From contig OY292276.1 in the NCBI GenBank assembly GCA_958496175.1, positions 27,050,001 to 27,114,000 of the forward strand: a stretch of DNA of 64,000 nt, read 5' to 3'. Of the stretch, positions 23,303-36,547 are shown one piece after another (position 1 is the first letter of the stretch; every line of letters begins with the position of its first letter). Origin of the DNA: Sisyra terminalis (Eukaryota > Arthropoda > Insecta > Neuroptera > Sisyridae). Made by a program: the position numbers and the translations under genes. Under the pieces are notes generated by a model that did no database searches, was not told the origin of the DNA, and was given only the letters and a program-made list of their open reading frames with translations.

Positions 23303-23432
23303 GCGATTAGCGACTCTAGGGTTATTAAAAAACCGTAAATCAAGAAATATTGAAAACTTGCTCCATACGAAAATCGATCTTAGTCTTCCCCTGCCAGTTT
23401 TGGAGCGAACACCTAAACCACGCGGCCTCATG
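23303..23432 (-). mobile_element. tRNA-derived SINE, copy S3
   Basis: On the minus strand: head gaggccgcgtggtttaggtg (A-box region), a B-box-like gatcgattttc, then caatatttcttgatttacgg and the tail taaccctagagtcgctaa. About 130 bp, mutated in both promoter boxes. No target duplication recognised. Confidence 0.7.
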
Positions 23433-23604
23433 CGTTCACTGTTAGTTACTATATCTACATTAACATTGGGAAATATTCAATAATTAAATTCTAAAAATAT
23501 TTCTAGGAACCTAAACGATGTAATGAGCCAAAAAAAAAATTTAAAATTCCAAGGTAGTGAAACTCTTTAGGCCATTTTATTTGATTAAAGAATGCAAAGA
23601 ACCG

Positions 23605-23640
23605 GCTGATACCTGCAACTTCGTTCGCATAAAATATTAA
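23605..23640 (+). repeat. Short repeat motif (gatacctgcaacttcgttcg)
   Basis: A GC-richer 20-30 bp block related to the one at 63115-63140 (tacccgcgacgtcgtcagcg). Motifs of this type are common in arthropod interspersed repeats. The rest of the element cannot be delimited. Confidence 0.35.
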
Positions 23641-26600
23641 TTTTTATTTACTTTGGCCATTTGACTGGAAATATATAAATTGTTGGCAAGTCTGCTGTTA
23701 AAAATTGGCCGTATCTAAAAATTACGCTTTTCAAACGTTATCAACGTAGATTTGTGAATACCTATCCACTGAAAACCATCAGTATTATGTAAGTTTGAAT
23801 TTTTTCACCTCTTAATTATAAAGAAGAAATACTTCCTCTTATTTTTTTTTTGTCATGATTAAGACATACCCTAGGACGTACGGAAAGATAAATTATATCT
23901 AATACCGAATTAGGAAAATAGTGATAACATTTTTAAAAATAATAGGTATAATCAAAATATGTAGGTATATCTTACGAAAACTGGGTCAATAGGAACAATT
24001 TTACAAATATATAAATAAAGATTGAAGATTTATTGCCAGTAATGGTCAATAGATTGGATGTTTGTAAGGAAATATTTAGACGGTATGGTGACTATTATTG
24101 GTTTTGTCCTTTATAGCTTATAATACATTATGTATATACATTTACGCTTATAACTCGATGCACACACTTTGATGTAACGACTGTTGATGACAGTATTAGA
24201 TTACATCAAAGAGATAATTGACACATCGTAACGGGAAATCAGATTCTCTACTTACTGTTCAAATATTGGAACTTGGAAAATATCATTATTATGTGTACCT
24301 AGTTGTACCTGTTTTCAAATCTAATTCTGTAGCCAATTTAAAATTAATAGTTTCGTAAAACTAAATAAATTCATCTTTATCGTTAGTGCATTGGTACTAA
24401 CGCATGTAAGTGTATGAATAAAGTTAGTTTCAATTGTGAAAATTGAATTGTGTAAAGAAATGTTGGGGGTCATGAAAACGATAAGAGGAAGATTGTGAAC
24501 GGAATATTTTGTTTTGGTATGCATTGCAGTGAAATGCGCTAAATAAAGTTGGGATGTGAATAAAGTTGTGGTTGGAATATTCGGGAGCGGTGATAAATCT
24601 ATCAAAATGACATCAGTACGCAAAGGAACGAAACGTACCATCTTTTATTCCATTCCAATAAAAATACAGTAAATATTTCCTGTATATAAATAGTGCTATG
24701 TGTGTAGCTTATTGGTAGAGCGATTTTATTTCTTTATTCTAAGTAAAAATATTTGTAATTTATATGCATGGTGAACCTGTCTTGTAACGGTGAGCTTTTT
24801 CCAGAAAAATATTCCGTAGGTATAAGAAAAGTGAATTTTCAACGATGTTATATCAATAGAAATTTATTATACTGGCATTTGAATATAAATTGCAGCGTTA
24901 TGAAACTAAAATTAGATAAATATCCTGTGTAATAGAATTTGAAATTACTTTTCAAATTGGTTTAAGCATGAAGTGGTGTGAGCTTTTGTAACAATACGGG
25001 GAGGGAAATTGTAGCCGGCGTGAAAAGGTTTTTGTATATCGTGAAAATGTAGGCTGGTGTTCTGACAGTTTTCAACAAAAAGGTAATCATTCACATTGGA
25101 ACAGCAGGCAACAGTGAGATTTTTCGAGAATAAGTTGAAATGGAAGTAAACCATACATTCGGGCTAACAAATGGCCCCCCTGAGCCGAATCAAAATTTAC
25201 GAGTTCCGACAAAAAGTTGACTTCAAAATTGGTTTTTCCGTCGCTTTTGAGATAAATGTGTAGTGCCCCCTACGTGTTAAGAATCCACGCTTACTGTTTA
25301 CCACTTTTGGTCAAAAATTCTTCTAAATAAAGCCCTCGTGAACTATGTTAACAGTACACCGCAGAAGCGAGCGCGCATTTTCCCTCATACGTGATGTTAA
25401 ATCTGTGTGTGTTCGTTTGCCAAAGGGTGGCCACGTCAAATGAGTTTTACGGTTGGGGGTTGATCAGGAGGGTTGAACGTTTTGTTTACATTTCACCGCA
25501 CATTGCTATTATTAATATCTTTACAGATAAGTGTCTCGATTTACCCAACTTGCTTGACGTCTTCATATATCCAAGACAAATCTATTTATTACATGTTTCG
25601 CATTGTTTGTCATTCTTGATTTTATCAGACGCCACTTCTATTCCAGCGTTTCCTCTTCAATGAACATTAATGAAGAATTCTTTTAGTGTTAACAAAAGGT
25701 CAATTTATTTCCAACTCAACAATCAGCAAATTTAAAAAAAATTGTTTCAAAAAGACTTCAAATCCATGATAAATTGTTTTTAATGATTTATTTAGTTCAC
25801 AAAATTAAATTAAATAAATCTTTCCATTTCCAATTTTTTACTAAAATCTCTTGAATTTGATATAAATCTTTTACATTCGCTACATTATTCAATATTTAAA
25901 AAAATCCTAAATCCTAAATATATAAAAAAAAATCTTTTAAATCTTCCAACCGATTGACAAAAATTATATAAGTAGGTATAGTACACAGGTATCGCATTTT
26001 ACTACGCTTTTTGTTTTGACAACAATAGGAATCTATAAGCAATATTATAACATCCAATTTACATATTTTTCCAATATTTACATATTTTGCTTAATTAAAT
26101 TTAATATTGTTTACTTTTCACATAATAAAAAGTTGTATTGTTTTTTAAGAAATATATTTTCTGGATACGGGTGAAACCTTATTTATTATCCCTATTACCC
26201 TACTTTAAGATAATAGCCTTGATTTAAAATCCATTGAAAATATGTGGAAGTTGCTGAAGAAAAAAGTAACTTAAAAGGTGGTCACAACAGAAAATAGCCC
26301 TTAAAAAAAATATTCCCATATCGAATCATCATCCACAAATACAGCAGACAGTATTGTCCTACATAGACTGCGCAGAATAGGAACTTCAATATCGGTAAAC
26401 GGGCTTTCAATTAAACATAAACAATTCAGCTGACCATAATTAAGAAAATGTTTAATTAATTTGAAGGTAAAATTTATTTTCTGGTAAATATGTTCGTATA
26501 ACACTGTATATTCTAAGGTTCCAGTCAAGGAAAAATGAAAAAGAAAACATACTTATCTAAAATTGAAATTTTGTTTATAATGGGAAAAGGCAAACAACTT

Positions 26601-27584
26601 TATCCCGCCTAATAGTAAATTTAGAATAGTAAATACAAAGATATAGTAAATGAATTGGATATACCTTGTTCTATAGGAAAATTCTTTTTTCTATGTCTTT
26701 GCCGATATATATACGTTTGCCTATTATTATATTAATAGTTTTCAATTAATACGGCGAAACTTTGTAGAATTTTCTTCAAAAATGTCAATGTTCAATATAT
26801 AATATTTATAATATTTAACAGAAAAAAGCTTCAGGATTCGAAACATAATTAATCTACCCTTATGTCACGAAAATTTCAAGAAACGACTAAAACTGCCATT
26901 ATAAATTCTTGTAATTAAAAAACTTTTATTATTTCCATCCAATCCACCAATATCACCCTAATATTAATTACAAAACTCGTACGCCAAAGTAAAAATATTC
27001 AATTTCATTTTAAAGCAGATTTATAATTTGAAATTTTGGTTTTAGTTGCCATATTTTATTTGAAACTTCTACTTTTATTTAATTTAATATAAATTGTGTT
27101 CACTCAAACAAAGTTTGCTGTGTATTGAGATTATATTTATTATGAAATTGATAAAAACAGGTCCCAACAATGAATAGACGTAAACGCCATCCAGCTTTTA
27201 CTGGCTTTTAATGGAAAAAGTTTTTCCACTCGCTTTCTCATCGCCGCTTCATATACTATATTTTCGACGTTTATACGTATTATCACACCATATTACTATA
27301 TTGACTACCAGTAGTTAGTTGGTACAGAAAATTTAAAATTATTTTAAAACCAAACAAATGTAACAAAATGAAATTATTAAAAATTAAATTTCATATAAAA
27401 TATTAAAACTAACTAAAAAGTTACTGACGTACTGTTGATTCTGTAAATTTTTGAAACTATTTCTGAAAATATATGTAACACTAGGCATTGTAATTATTAA
27501 TTAAACAATAAATTCTTGTGCATTTTTTATTTATGATTAACATTAAAATAATTATTTTTAACATGTTTTTTTATTTTTTTTCAG
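23641..27584. other. No gene seen; includes a partial repeat R copy
   Basis: AT-rich. 24420-25180 is unusually G-rich on the given strand, which leaves two long minus-strand ORFs (24641-24321 and 25154-24945) that look like by-products of this skew and match no family I know. 25170-25460 is GC-richer without a clear exon. 26690-26745 resembles the ctttgccgata...tattattatatta part of repeat R. Confidence 0.5.
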
Positions 27585-27644
27585 GTAAACAAATCTTCCT
27601 TCCAAAAGAAGAAAGTTTAATTAATATCAATAGAGGTACACAAG
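27585..27644 (+). CDS. Candidate 60-nt internal exon (possible upstream exon of the LDLa gene)
   Basis: A strong acceptor (long T tract ending in ttttttcag) precedes 60 nt that end in a good donor (caag/gtatgt). Of the three frames only phase 1 is open. It reads KQIFLPKEESLININRGTQ, with one base carried to the next exon. It is symmetric (phase 1-1), like the LDLa exon at 62703. If joined directly to 51070 the junction codon becomes GAT and the frame enters the LDLa exon correctly. It does not fit the alternative acceptor at 51026. The encoded 20 residues are polar and linker-like and match nothing I recognise. Against it: the exon is tiny, it lies in AT-rich DNA where such site pairs arise by chance, and it sits 23 kb from the next exon. 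Confidence 0.3.
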
Positions 27645-27674
27645 GTATGTTTTATTACAATAAAATAACTCGAA

Positions 27675-27835
27675 TATAAAAATCAGATCATAATGAAAAT
27701 TTAGCGATAAAAGCGAAAAATATTATACGATATTAAAATTGAATTAAGTGAAAAATCGTGAATTCAATAAAAAACAAAATATAAAATGCAACCTTACCAG
27801 ATTTTGACGCTTCTAAGAGTTCCCTGTATCCATTT
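27675..27835. repeat. Partial copy of the foldback element at 27893
   Basis: Shares gatcataatgaaaattt, aaaatgcaaccttaccagat and tgacgcttctaagag with the unit at 27965-28130, in the same orientation and offset by about 290 bp. Confidence 0.5.
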
Positions 27836-27892
27836 TAGTTTATAATTCCCTTTATTTATATCTTCACATATTATTACAATCCGTTGGAAAAG

Positions 27893-28132
27893 TATAATAG
27901 CTCATCTTCATTTTAGAACCATCTAATCTGGAAACGTCGTATTTCGACTTTAATTTCATTTGCGAATAAATCGATCCATAATGAAAATTTTTTCTCTAAA
28001 GAGAAAATTATTCCATATTAGTATTGAATGAACAAAAAATTAACAAAAAAAAAATGCGAATTAAATTAAAAACAAAGTCGAAAATGTAACGTTGCCAGAT
28101 TTGACGGTTCTAAAAGGAACATGAGCCAGTAT
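27893..28132. mobile_element. Foldback (MITE-like) element, about 240 bp
   Basis: Left arm gctcatcttcattttagaac ... ccagattagatggttct-type sequence in reverse. The right arm ends in agatttgacggttctaaaag and acatgagc. The arms pair over about 60 bp with scattered differences, and no ORF lies between. The element is next to a further partial copy on its left. Confidence 0.55.
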
Positions 28133-30434
28133 ATTTTTTTTGAAATCTTTTAAAAAAATACTTTAATTTTTCTTATAGAAACTATAAAAGGATTAATAAA
28201 GATTTATCGCAAACTAAATTAAAAGGAAGAACCGTATCTGTTAATTAAACTCTAAACCCTGTGAAGAAATAAGTATACCTTAATTTTCTTTCCAACGATA
28301 AAAATTTTGGAATTGAACATCTAAAACATTCTGCTCAACTATTCTAACAATTAAATCCATAATATTTCTGAGAGTTTTTAAAATGTTTAAATTAAAATAC
28401 CAATATTTCAATCCGTACAAAGCACATGTATTACATTAAGAGTGGTTCACATTTCAAAAACCTTCGTGGTGACGTCATTGTTTTTTTTCAAATGAGGCAA
28501 CCTGTGTAGCTTATAAACCTTGGTATTCATAGGAAAAGTATTCATCGTTGAATTGGTATAGTTTCTAACGCTGTTAGAAAAGTGGTTAACCCTAAACGGT
28601 GAAAATCCCATATCTTAAGTGGAATATCTTCGAATTGAACTTTTGAGAACTGTCTCCATTATTATAAAATTGTCGACTTATTTTTCAGGTATTTCCGTTA
28701 TTAATTTTAATTCTGAAACTAATATTTTGTTTTAATTTTTTTTGAATTGATATATCTCTTTTTGAAAAATGGTACATTATGATTGCAAAAGTTTGTGCAA
28801 AGCCCTGTTGTGTATTATAGAAATAATGCTTTATTGAGCATTGATTTTTCTTGAACTATAATCAAAGGGTTTTGTTTGTAATTCTAAAAAAATCCAAACC
28901 AATTTTTCATTTGCCCTGAAGACTATAATACATTTCTATGAAATTTATCTGCATACGTGAAGGCATTTATATCGAGCGTGGAAGAATTTTTGAGACGGAA
29001 CTTGTCTCTTAATACTCATAAGTCATCATGTCCAATATAATACAATAGAAAATCCAGAACGCAATGTATAGTATAAAAGGATAATATATCTCTTGAAACG
29101 GGTGGAACTATGCGGTGGCACTCGTCCAACAGCCCTAATCACAAAATATATACCACTATTCTATATATTCGACAGAAAATGTTTGTACAAATAAATTTCC
29201 CTCAAGGAAAATTCAAGAAGGGAATCTAGAAAAGTAGAAAAACCTTGGGTTGGTTTCAAATAAGAGGTATTCACCGGAAATTAAACAAGCGACGATGATT
29301 TAAATCCATTTGTCGCTTCGGCTTCTCTTTCAATTTTCGTTATGAAATGTTATATATTGCGAAGAGAATTACTTATTCTGGAATATTTTTGACATTGATT
29401 TACTTATCGAAATATCAAAGAATTTGAAAATAGATCAGAAAGTATTTGAAGTAAAAATAAATGCTAAAAATGATAAAGTTAGAAAAGCATTCTTCTTTAC
29501 TATAGCCTTCAAACAAATCATTAAAATAAACTTAACCTTTACGAGCGTTAATACTCAGTCATAAAGAGGCAAATAATCTATCTATCTATGAAGATATACT
29601 AAGTTTTATCGAAAAAAACGACACTAAAATACGATATTTTCCGACTCATAATAAAAATTGACTTTGTCGACATTTTTATAACTTTGTTAATGATAGTATA
29701 TATATCTTTTTGCGACAACTTCCCCCTCGAAAATAACCACAGCAATCATTCGTACATTTCCTATTTTATTATCTCCGATTATTAGAAATTTCAATTATTC
29801 CACCTCATTGGCCTAGATTTGTTATCGGCGTATAAAATGTACTATATACATAAAATCCCAGAGAGAAACTGTAAAACGAAAATAGTTGCTGTTCAATCAA
29901 AGCAAACTATTGGAGTTTCAATACGACTTGTGAATTTTTCATTTTATTACCTCGAAATTAAATGAAATTGCCAAACTTAAACTTTGTAATTTTAGTTTTC
30001 AAACAATAAGAATATGGCTTCAATCAAAATTATGTTCCACCTTATTAGTATTTCGATAATTGTAATAGTTCTACTAGGTATTATTTGAATTAACAATACT
30101 TTTGTGATCCCCACAAATTCGAACTGATCTATCTTTGATATGGATACTATTGGGATTACCCATGGACTATAAGTGGTGTATGATAAAACCCCCCGTTTGA
30201 CCAATTCATTCAATTTTCTTCAAGTTTACATTTCAAAACAAAAGGTATAGATTCTGAGTATAAGGACTGGATTTGCAGAATTTCGGTTCAGCGCCATGTA
30301 GTAATTAAAAATTTAATGTATTTTTATTTAATTTTCAAATCCTATCTCAGTTTTTACAACTATTAGTCCTGAATTGATAGCATTTAACTTGAATTGTCTC
30401 AAAATAATAGGGGAACATGAATTATTAAATGCAT
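28133..30434. other. No gene seen
   Basis: AT-rich; no supportable ORF, exon or repeat. A (ctat)n-like microsatellite trace occurs near 29577. Confidence 0.5.
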
Positions 30435-30990
30435 ACCTCTTACTAAAATATGTTCATTTATCATGTTACAAAATTCCTATTCAAAAATCAGCTCAAAAAT
30501 AAATTTTTCTGAAGGTCACTAAAGATTTTTACAAAATCCAAAAATGGTCAAAATTTGTTTTCTTTTTCTTTTTCGAATTTTTCTTATTGGTACGCTAAAA
30601 TTTAGTACAGAAAATAAAAATTAATTGCTGAAATCTTTATCATAAAATATTCATTTCATTTTTTAAGGTCACCCATAATTTTTATTAATTTTGAAATGCA
30701 TTATTTTGATGTTCTTGAGACACCTTTAAATATTCATACTAATTATAAATTTAAAATTTATGAATAGTCTTTAAAATGAATATTTAGCGTTAAAAATTTC
30801 AAAAACTACAAATTTTGTTTTTGGTACAAAATTTTACCGAACCGAAAAAAGATATTCAAAAATCAAATTTTGACCATTTTTGGACTTTTGAGCGACCTTT
30901 AGCATTTTTATATTTTGAGCTGATTTTTGGAATTATAACATGATAAATTAACATATTTCTGTTAAACGTGGTTTGTTTTCGGAAAAATTT
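30435..30990. mobile_element. Large foldback element, about 550 bp with arms of about 240 bp
   Basis: The left arm (30440-30685) and the reverse complement of the right arm (30740-30985) share long blocks: tttatcatgtta, aaaaatcagctcaaaa, gtc(a/g)ct..aa, tccaaaaatggtcaaaattt, and aaatattcattt. The spacer is about 55 bp. Nearly the whole element can fold into one hairpin. No ORF. Terminal repeats this long suggest a foldback-type or hairpin MITE. Confidence 0.7.
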
Positions 30991-31511
30991 ACACAGCATG
31001 TACGGGGGGACTTATACTTTCGATTGGCATCATGAAAAACCAAATTTAAAATTTGACGATTTTCGTGAAAAATTAACGATGGTTAAACCCACGGTTTTTT
31101 TTTAAGAAAATTTTTTTTATTTCGAAATCGAAGTAGGTTGTTACATTATTGTTTAACACATTGTTACGAACCCGAAACTGTATTTAGTTCGAAATTCATC
31201 CCTTATTTAACAATGTTACATGCGATTGAAGTTTAGATGGTTTGATGATTTCTTCTGGCACTTCGAAGATCGATTTCATCCCTTAAACGATTTATGTAAT
31301 ATGTAACGATTTACATATGTACGCAAAAACATAAAAAAATCAATTAGCGGCGTTTGGCTGAACCTTCACTTCAACAGTAATTAAATTGAGCTTTTCACAG
31401 CTTTTGAACCATTTATGTACATAGTTATATGCTCTTAGTTTTCAATAAATTTCAAAAAAAAACCTAAATCGTGAGGTTTTCAAAATTTTAAGAAAAAGAA
31501 CATAATATAGT

Positions 31512-31791
31512 ATAGATGCCATCCATTAATTACGTAACCCCACTTTTACAATTTTTCCCCCTCCTCCGTTTTTATAAAGGATTTTTTGAAACCCCCTACC
31601 CCTTGGCGTGACATCATATATTTTTTAATGTCATAATTAGAATAAATTAAAATAAAACAGAAAATATTTTTATTTTAACATGTGACTTTACAAAACTTTT
31701 GACCCCCTCCGCCTGGCCCTCACACGATATCACATTTCATTGACTTCCTTCCCTCTTTGAATATGTGACGTAATTTATGGATGGCCCCTTA
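31512..31791. mobile_element. MITE family M2, copy 1 (GGGGCAT-type ends)
   Basis: The left end is gatgccatccattaattacg and the right end, reverse-complemented, taaggggccatccataaatt followed by acgtca. C-rich (pyrimidine) tracts such as gaccccctccgcctggccct occur inside. A related copy lies at 43158-43456. No ORF; about 280 bp. Confidence 0.75.
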
Positions 31792-34700
31792 TCCATTACA
31801 TGATAAAGCTTTAAATTGTATTTTAAGAATATTTTTTTTTGGAATTGGAATAAAAAATAACAAATTAACACTGGCCCCAAACTATCAATTTAGAAAGTCA
31901 CCTACATTCTTCTAAAATTTAAAAAAAAAATATTTATATTTTATTGCATTGAATTTAAATTTTTACCTTTTAAAGATTTAATCTACTGCATAATTGATTT
32001 ATGGTTTATGTATGATTGATTATCATTTCGTAATTGACGTTTATTTTGAATTGAATTTCTTTGAGATTTAAAAAACGAGAATTAAAAACCTAACTTATTT
32101 CGAGAGATTTTACACATTCCACTAGCTTAAAGAAAAAAATGTTTCGTGTTATACTTATTAGTTTGCAATTAAAGATATTTAAAAATATATAAAGAGTCAG
32201 CAAATTATTTAGTATTTTGTCGAAACTTTTATACCATACCTATACGTAAATTACTTGTATTTTCATACATAGAAGCAAGGAAATGGTAATTTCGGAACCA
32301 CAATTTTAAATGTGTGTTCTCTTCGAAAATTATTCGAAACGAGTAAAACAACATAGCGTTAAACAAGCTCGTAATAATACCAATTATTACGATCGTTAGT
32401 GAAACGAGCAGGCAGCCCAAAATGTCGCCGGTTGATAAGAAAATGGCGTTTACTCAGTGGAAGATGTTCCATTTTCATATCTCTATCTCGTTTAACTGTA
32501 AACCGTATTCACTTCAATCTATTCAAGAAATGCCACCACCTCGACATACATAACTGTTATAATCAGAGAAAGACACATTTTGAGTAACAAACATAATATG
32601 ACTATGGAGTTTATATCTTTATGTATGGAAAGGAGCCAGGACGGGGAGGATGTTATGTTTATTTACATTCAAAATGTTTTGCATGATTACATAACACGTA
32701 ACCCTTATGTAGGCACCGAGTTGAGAAGCTACGAAGATGTTCTAAATGCTAATGGCGTAATGGAAAAGGCAAATGTTGCAACTTATTTGTTGTCTATACG
32801 AAATGTACATATATGGACTAACTATTCCTCTTTTCAAAGACAATTTTAACATATCTACATATTATACATAGACCTCTTTACATGTAAGAAAATATAAACA
32901 TAAATCTAGGTATATAGAATTTATAACTATATTACATACTATGTTATTCAATGAAAGCGAGAAATTTAAATTATTTGAGCATAACGCTGTTTGTTTTTGT
33001 GCTTATAGTCAAATCAAATTTCGGTAAAATTTAATAACCAAAACACTGTCTACTACTATATCACTTCTGAAGAACATAATCGAAACCTAACAGATTAAAT
33101 TATAGACTAGGTAACGACAAAGGACATGATAGTCCATTAGGCTATAATGCATAGAAACCAGTAGTTTAAACTATACCATTATATCTTGTCCGTATCTAAT
33201 CTGTGCTTTGAATATACCTAAGAAGAGGTGGGCTAAATAGTCCTTTGTAAAAACCAATACAAATTTAAACCCCCCACACTAAAACTACTTAAACTCTGGT
33301 TATTAAATCAGGTAGTAGGTATAAAGAGTACAAATAACTTATTCTTCCACTATAATGGTTGTAGAGTAAGATATCTTCTTTATTGGTCTATTTCTCAACA
33401 GGAAGTAACTTCTTAGTTCTTGTAACTTTTAAATTAGTTAACTCATAATTTTTAATTTCAAGTAATTTTAAAATATTTAACATGAACAAAATTAAAGTTA
33501 TCATTAGATTAAAATTAATTATGCTTACATGCTTTTGGTTAAATTCACTTAAATATAAAATTGCAATCAGTAATAACTTTCTCATATTTCGTTATTTGGG
33601 TTTTTTTTTTAATTATTTATAACAAATAGTCTTTATTACCCAAATTACTATTAACAAGCATAAGAAAACATACTCTAATAGCCGCCTATAGTTCATATCT
33701 TGTCTGGCGCTGCAGTCGCGCACATAGCGAATAGAGATATTTAAATTATCAAAGGTAGTATATACGAAATACATACCATAGGTATGGGAGGGTAAATATA
33801 AAATAAAATATTCATCTTTTCATATAAGTTCATAGTGTAGTATTCAATTTAAGTCAAAATAGAATAGCAATATATTTTATTTTCAATTTTCCATGAGGGA
33901 TATATTTCCATTAAGGGGCTTTAAATATTTATATATTGTATCGTGTATGAGAAACATTAACATAAAATGCTCATTACTGTTGTATTGTTGAAGTAAAAAT
34001 ACTAAGTTTATTTTTTATCCATATAAGTCGCGCAATATTGTGTAAGCCATATTAGTATTGATAAAAGCTCTTTTCAGAAACAAAGTTTACGGTAAAAATA
34101 TGAACTGTAATATCTTCATCAGTCGGTTTATATTATTTTATTACTGCATTTTCCTATATCCATTTAGAGTTTCTCAGAAATATGATACATAATCTGCGAA
34201 CAATACGTAAAGCTCAGTGAATTCGCCTCACCAGTTTTAAGCAGCTTACCATCACCATCTTGCGTTACCAACGCGCTATATCTATAGAAAATCCCACATT
34301 TATTCATTTTAAGTAAATCTCGACGTCATCTTTACATAAATGCACGTCCAATATATTAAATGACACTATAGTAAAGTAATGCTTATAATTTCTAACTTAT
34401 CCAAAAGCATTGTACTGTAATTTTTTAAAAAAATATTAACAGATAAAATGGTTGAAATAAATTATTAACGTTATTTAAAGATATAGTCTTCATTTATCTA
34501 TTTCTAATGCATAAATATCAGGAAAATGTATGGTGATGATAAATTGAGGTCGGTTTTCCGGAAATATCTACTTTGATTTTCCAGTCCAATGGATTCGTGC
34601 ACAATTCTCGTTTTCCTTTTCTCGATAATAACGGATTAATGGATGAAATATTCAATTTTCGAGATCCTTAGCATTAACATTCGATGAAGCCATTGATTTG

Positions 34701-36027
34701 GCTGCAACGCTATTGTGGTGAGTTACATTTATGGAGAAGGTTGGCAAAATTTTTGATTGAAAAAAAAAACGTGCCGCACGTTACACAGAATCGAAAGCAG
34801 TTTTCGTTGTGCATAACTATTTTGACGACGTATTTTTTTATGCTAAAACGCGACAATTCTCTACGTAAATATTTGCTCCTCGTCAGAGGGAATATTCAGT
34901 GTGAGAAAAATAGTATTCCCTAAGGAGAATATCAAGCGAGTGATGACAAGTGCCAGAACCGACGTGCTCAACTATGCACGTTGAATATATAAGGCGACTG
35001 AAAAGCGTTCCCGTTTTTCCAGCGACTGAGAATTTCATTTCCAAAATAGATAATCGGTCAAATATATCGTATTTTTTTCCTCAACATTTCTCCGATATGA
35101 AATTGTTTTCATTTTGTATCCTTTTCGTTCGCGATACGTACAACTGAATAAAAATGAAATTCTAACGTAAAACTTAAATTTATTTTATTTTGTAAATCAA
35201 ACAAGAAAAATCAACATAAATCAAAAATTTCTTTTTCTCGTTCTCCCATTTTAAAACATACATTGTTAGTGTTGATTTCCCAAAGCACCATCATACCACT
35301 CTATTCGCTGTGGTCCCATTTCTGGTTTATATTCGTCGGGATGTACACAAAAGTATTCACATATATAGCTATAACGTACATATGTATGTACATTGTACAT
35401 ATACATACAGAAAAGTGTCTGAACACGTACGTATCTAAAACTTTATACAAGTGGTTTTCTTTAAAGTTTGTTTTACATATAATAGGATATTTTCTCAAAG
35501 GACAACAAGCAAGAAAAGAACAGAGTTTTAGGAAATGATATTTTAATGTCTAATTTTCTCTTCATGAGTAGATGGAAAATTAATCGAAGTTTTACTCCCC
35601 AAAACATTTTTTTTACCCCATCTATTCTACTTCTCTACGCCATAAATTAAAAATCAACATTTTTCTACACCGAAATCTTTAATTTGCTCTTCTTTGAAAA
35701 TCAACAAAAAAATAAAAAATATCCATAAAGATTATTTTGATCACATTTTCATTACCTACTATGAAAAGCCTCTAAATTTGATCATTATTTTTTGAGAAAC
35801 GATAATGAATTTTTATTATTCTACAACCGTTTATAGTGTCAAAATTGAACTTGTAAAAACCAAATTCCGTATGAGAAAAATTATATATGTTTTTAGGGAA
35901 ATGTCTTATTAGAATTATTTGTAGATATTAAAAATTTGATTCAACTATAAAATTAAAAACCAATTATTTGATTTTTTCGTTTACTTTAAACAGTTTACAG
36001 TGTATAATCAATATATAATATATTATA
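31792..36027. other. No established gene
   Basis: AT-rich. 32499-32849 (+) is a 117-codon open frame without a convincing start. Its longest protein-like part is MEFISLCMERSQDGEDVMFI and the following 50 residues. It resembles no family I know and has no good splice sites, so it is noted but not called a gene. 33067-33086 has a ctgaaga...cgaaac motif that is only weakly hammerhead-like. Confidence 0.45.
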
Positions 36028-36348
36028 TTATAGTCTAAATTAAGAAATATAATTTACAAAAGTAAACTACTGATAAACATAAATTTAAACAAAAGTTCAA
36101 ACCAAATGTATTAATGATGTATTATCCCCCCAATACATATTTCGATTGCCAAGCAAATTTGATCGCTTGTTATCATGTAGCATTGGATCAGGCTATTCAG
36201 TTGATTGATGACCAATGATGAGGATTGCTTAGCAATCGAAAACAATATCCGAGACAATATGTCATAAGTACATTTCGTTTGAACTTTTGTTTCGATTTAT
36301 GTTTATAATTTACTTTTGTTAGTTATGTTTCATAACTTAGACTACAAT
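36028..36348. mobile_element. MITE family M3, copy 1 (about 320 bp, long inverted ends)
   Basis: The ends pair over about 90 bp. Shared parts include tagtctaa(a/g)tta, acaaaagtaaa, ataaacataaat and aacaaaagttcaaac. The interior has the short block gattgccaagcaaatttgat and its near-inverted partner. A half copy is at 52598-52690. No ORF. No target duplication recognised. Confidence 0.7.
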
Positions 36349-36489
36349 CTTTTCATTTAGTCATTTAATATACAAAATTGAAAATGATTTTGGAGAGGAC
36401 CAGATTTAAGAATTTTATATCCGCTTTGGTCTAAAGGAAATGTTCAATAATACAGCAATAGTAATAATTCAGTATATTTGCTTTAAAAT

Positions 36490-36547
36490 TTAACAAATTC
36501 GCGGGCCAGATATAGAACCTTCGCGGGCTGTATATTGGACATGCCTG
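36490..36547. repeat. hAT-like transposon end fragment
   Basis: The sequence gcgggccagatatagaacct and cgcgggctgtatattggaca, ending tgcctgg, resembles in reverse the CAGGCATGTCCAA...GGCCCGCGA end found on hAT-type non-autonomous elements in many animals. No partner end was found nearby, so it is a fragment. Confidence 0.45.

Noticed and set aside
24700..24775. tRNA-like words (ttggtagagcg) suggesting a tRNA gene
   Set aside because: No B box and no acceptor or anticodon stem can be formed.
24321..25154. Two minus-strand ORFs (106 and 69 codons)
   Set aside because: The region is G-skewed, which suppresses stops on the minus strand; the peptides are Thr/Phe/Leu-rich, have no motif and no splice or promoter context.
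28682..28740. Possible exon after tttttcag at 28689
   Set aside because: No donor and rapid stops in all frames.
34684..35147. Consecutive short ORFs with some GC-richer codons
   Set aside because: Different frames, no acceptor/donor pairs with consistent phase, no similarity that I recognise.
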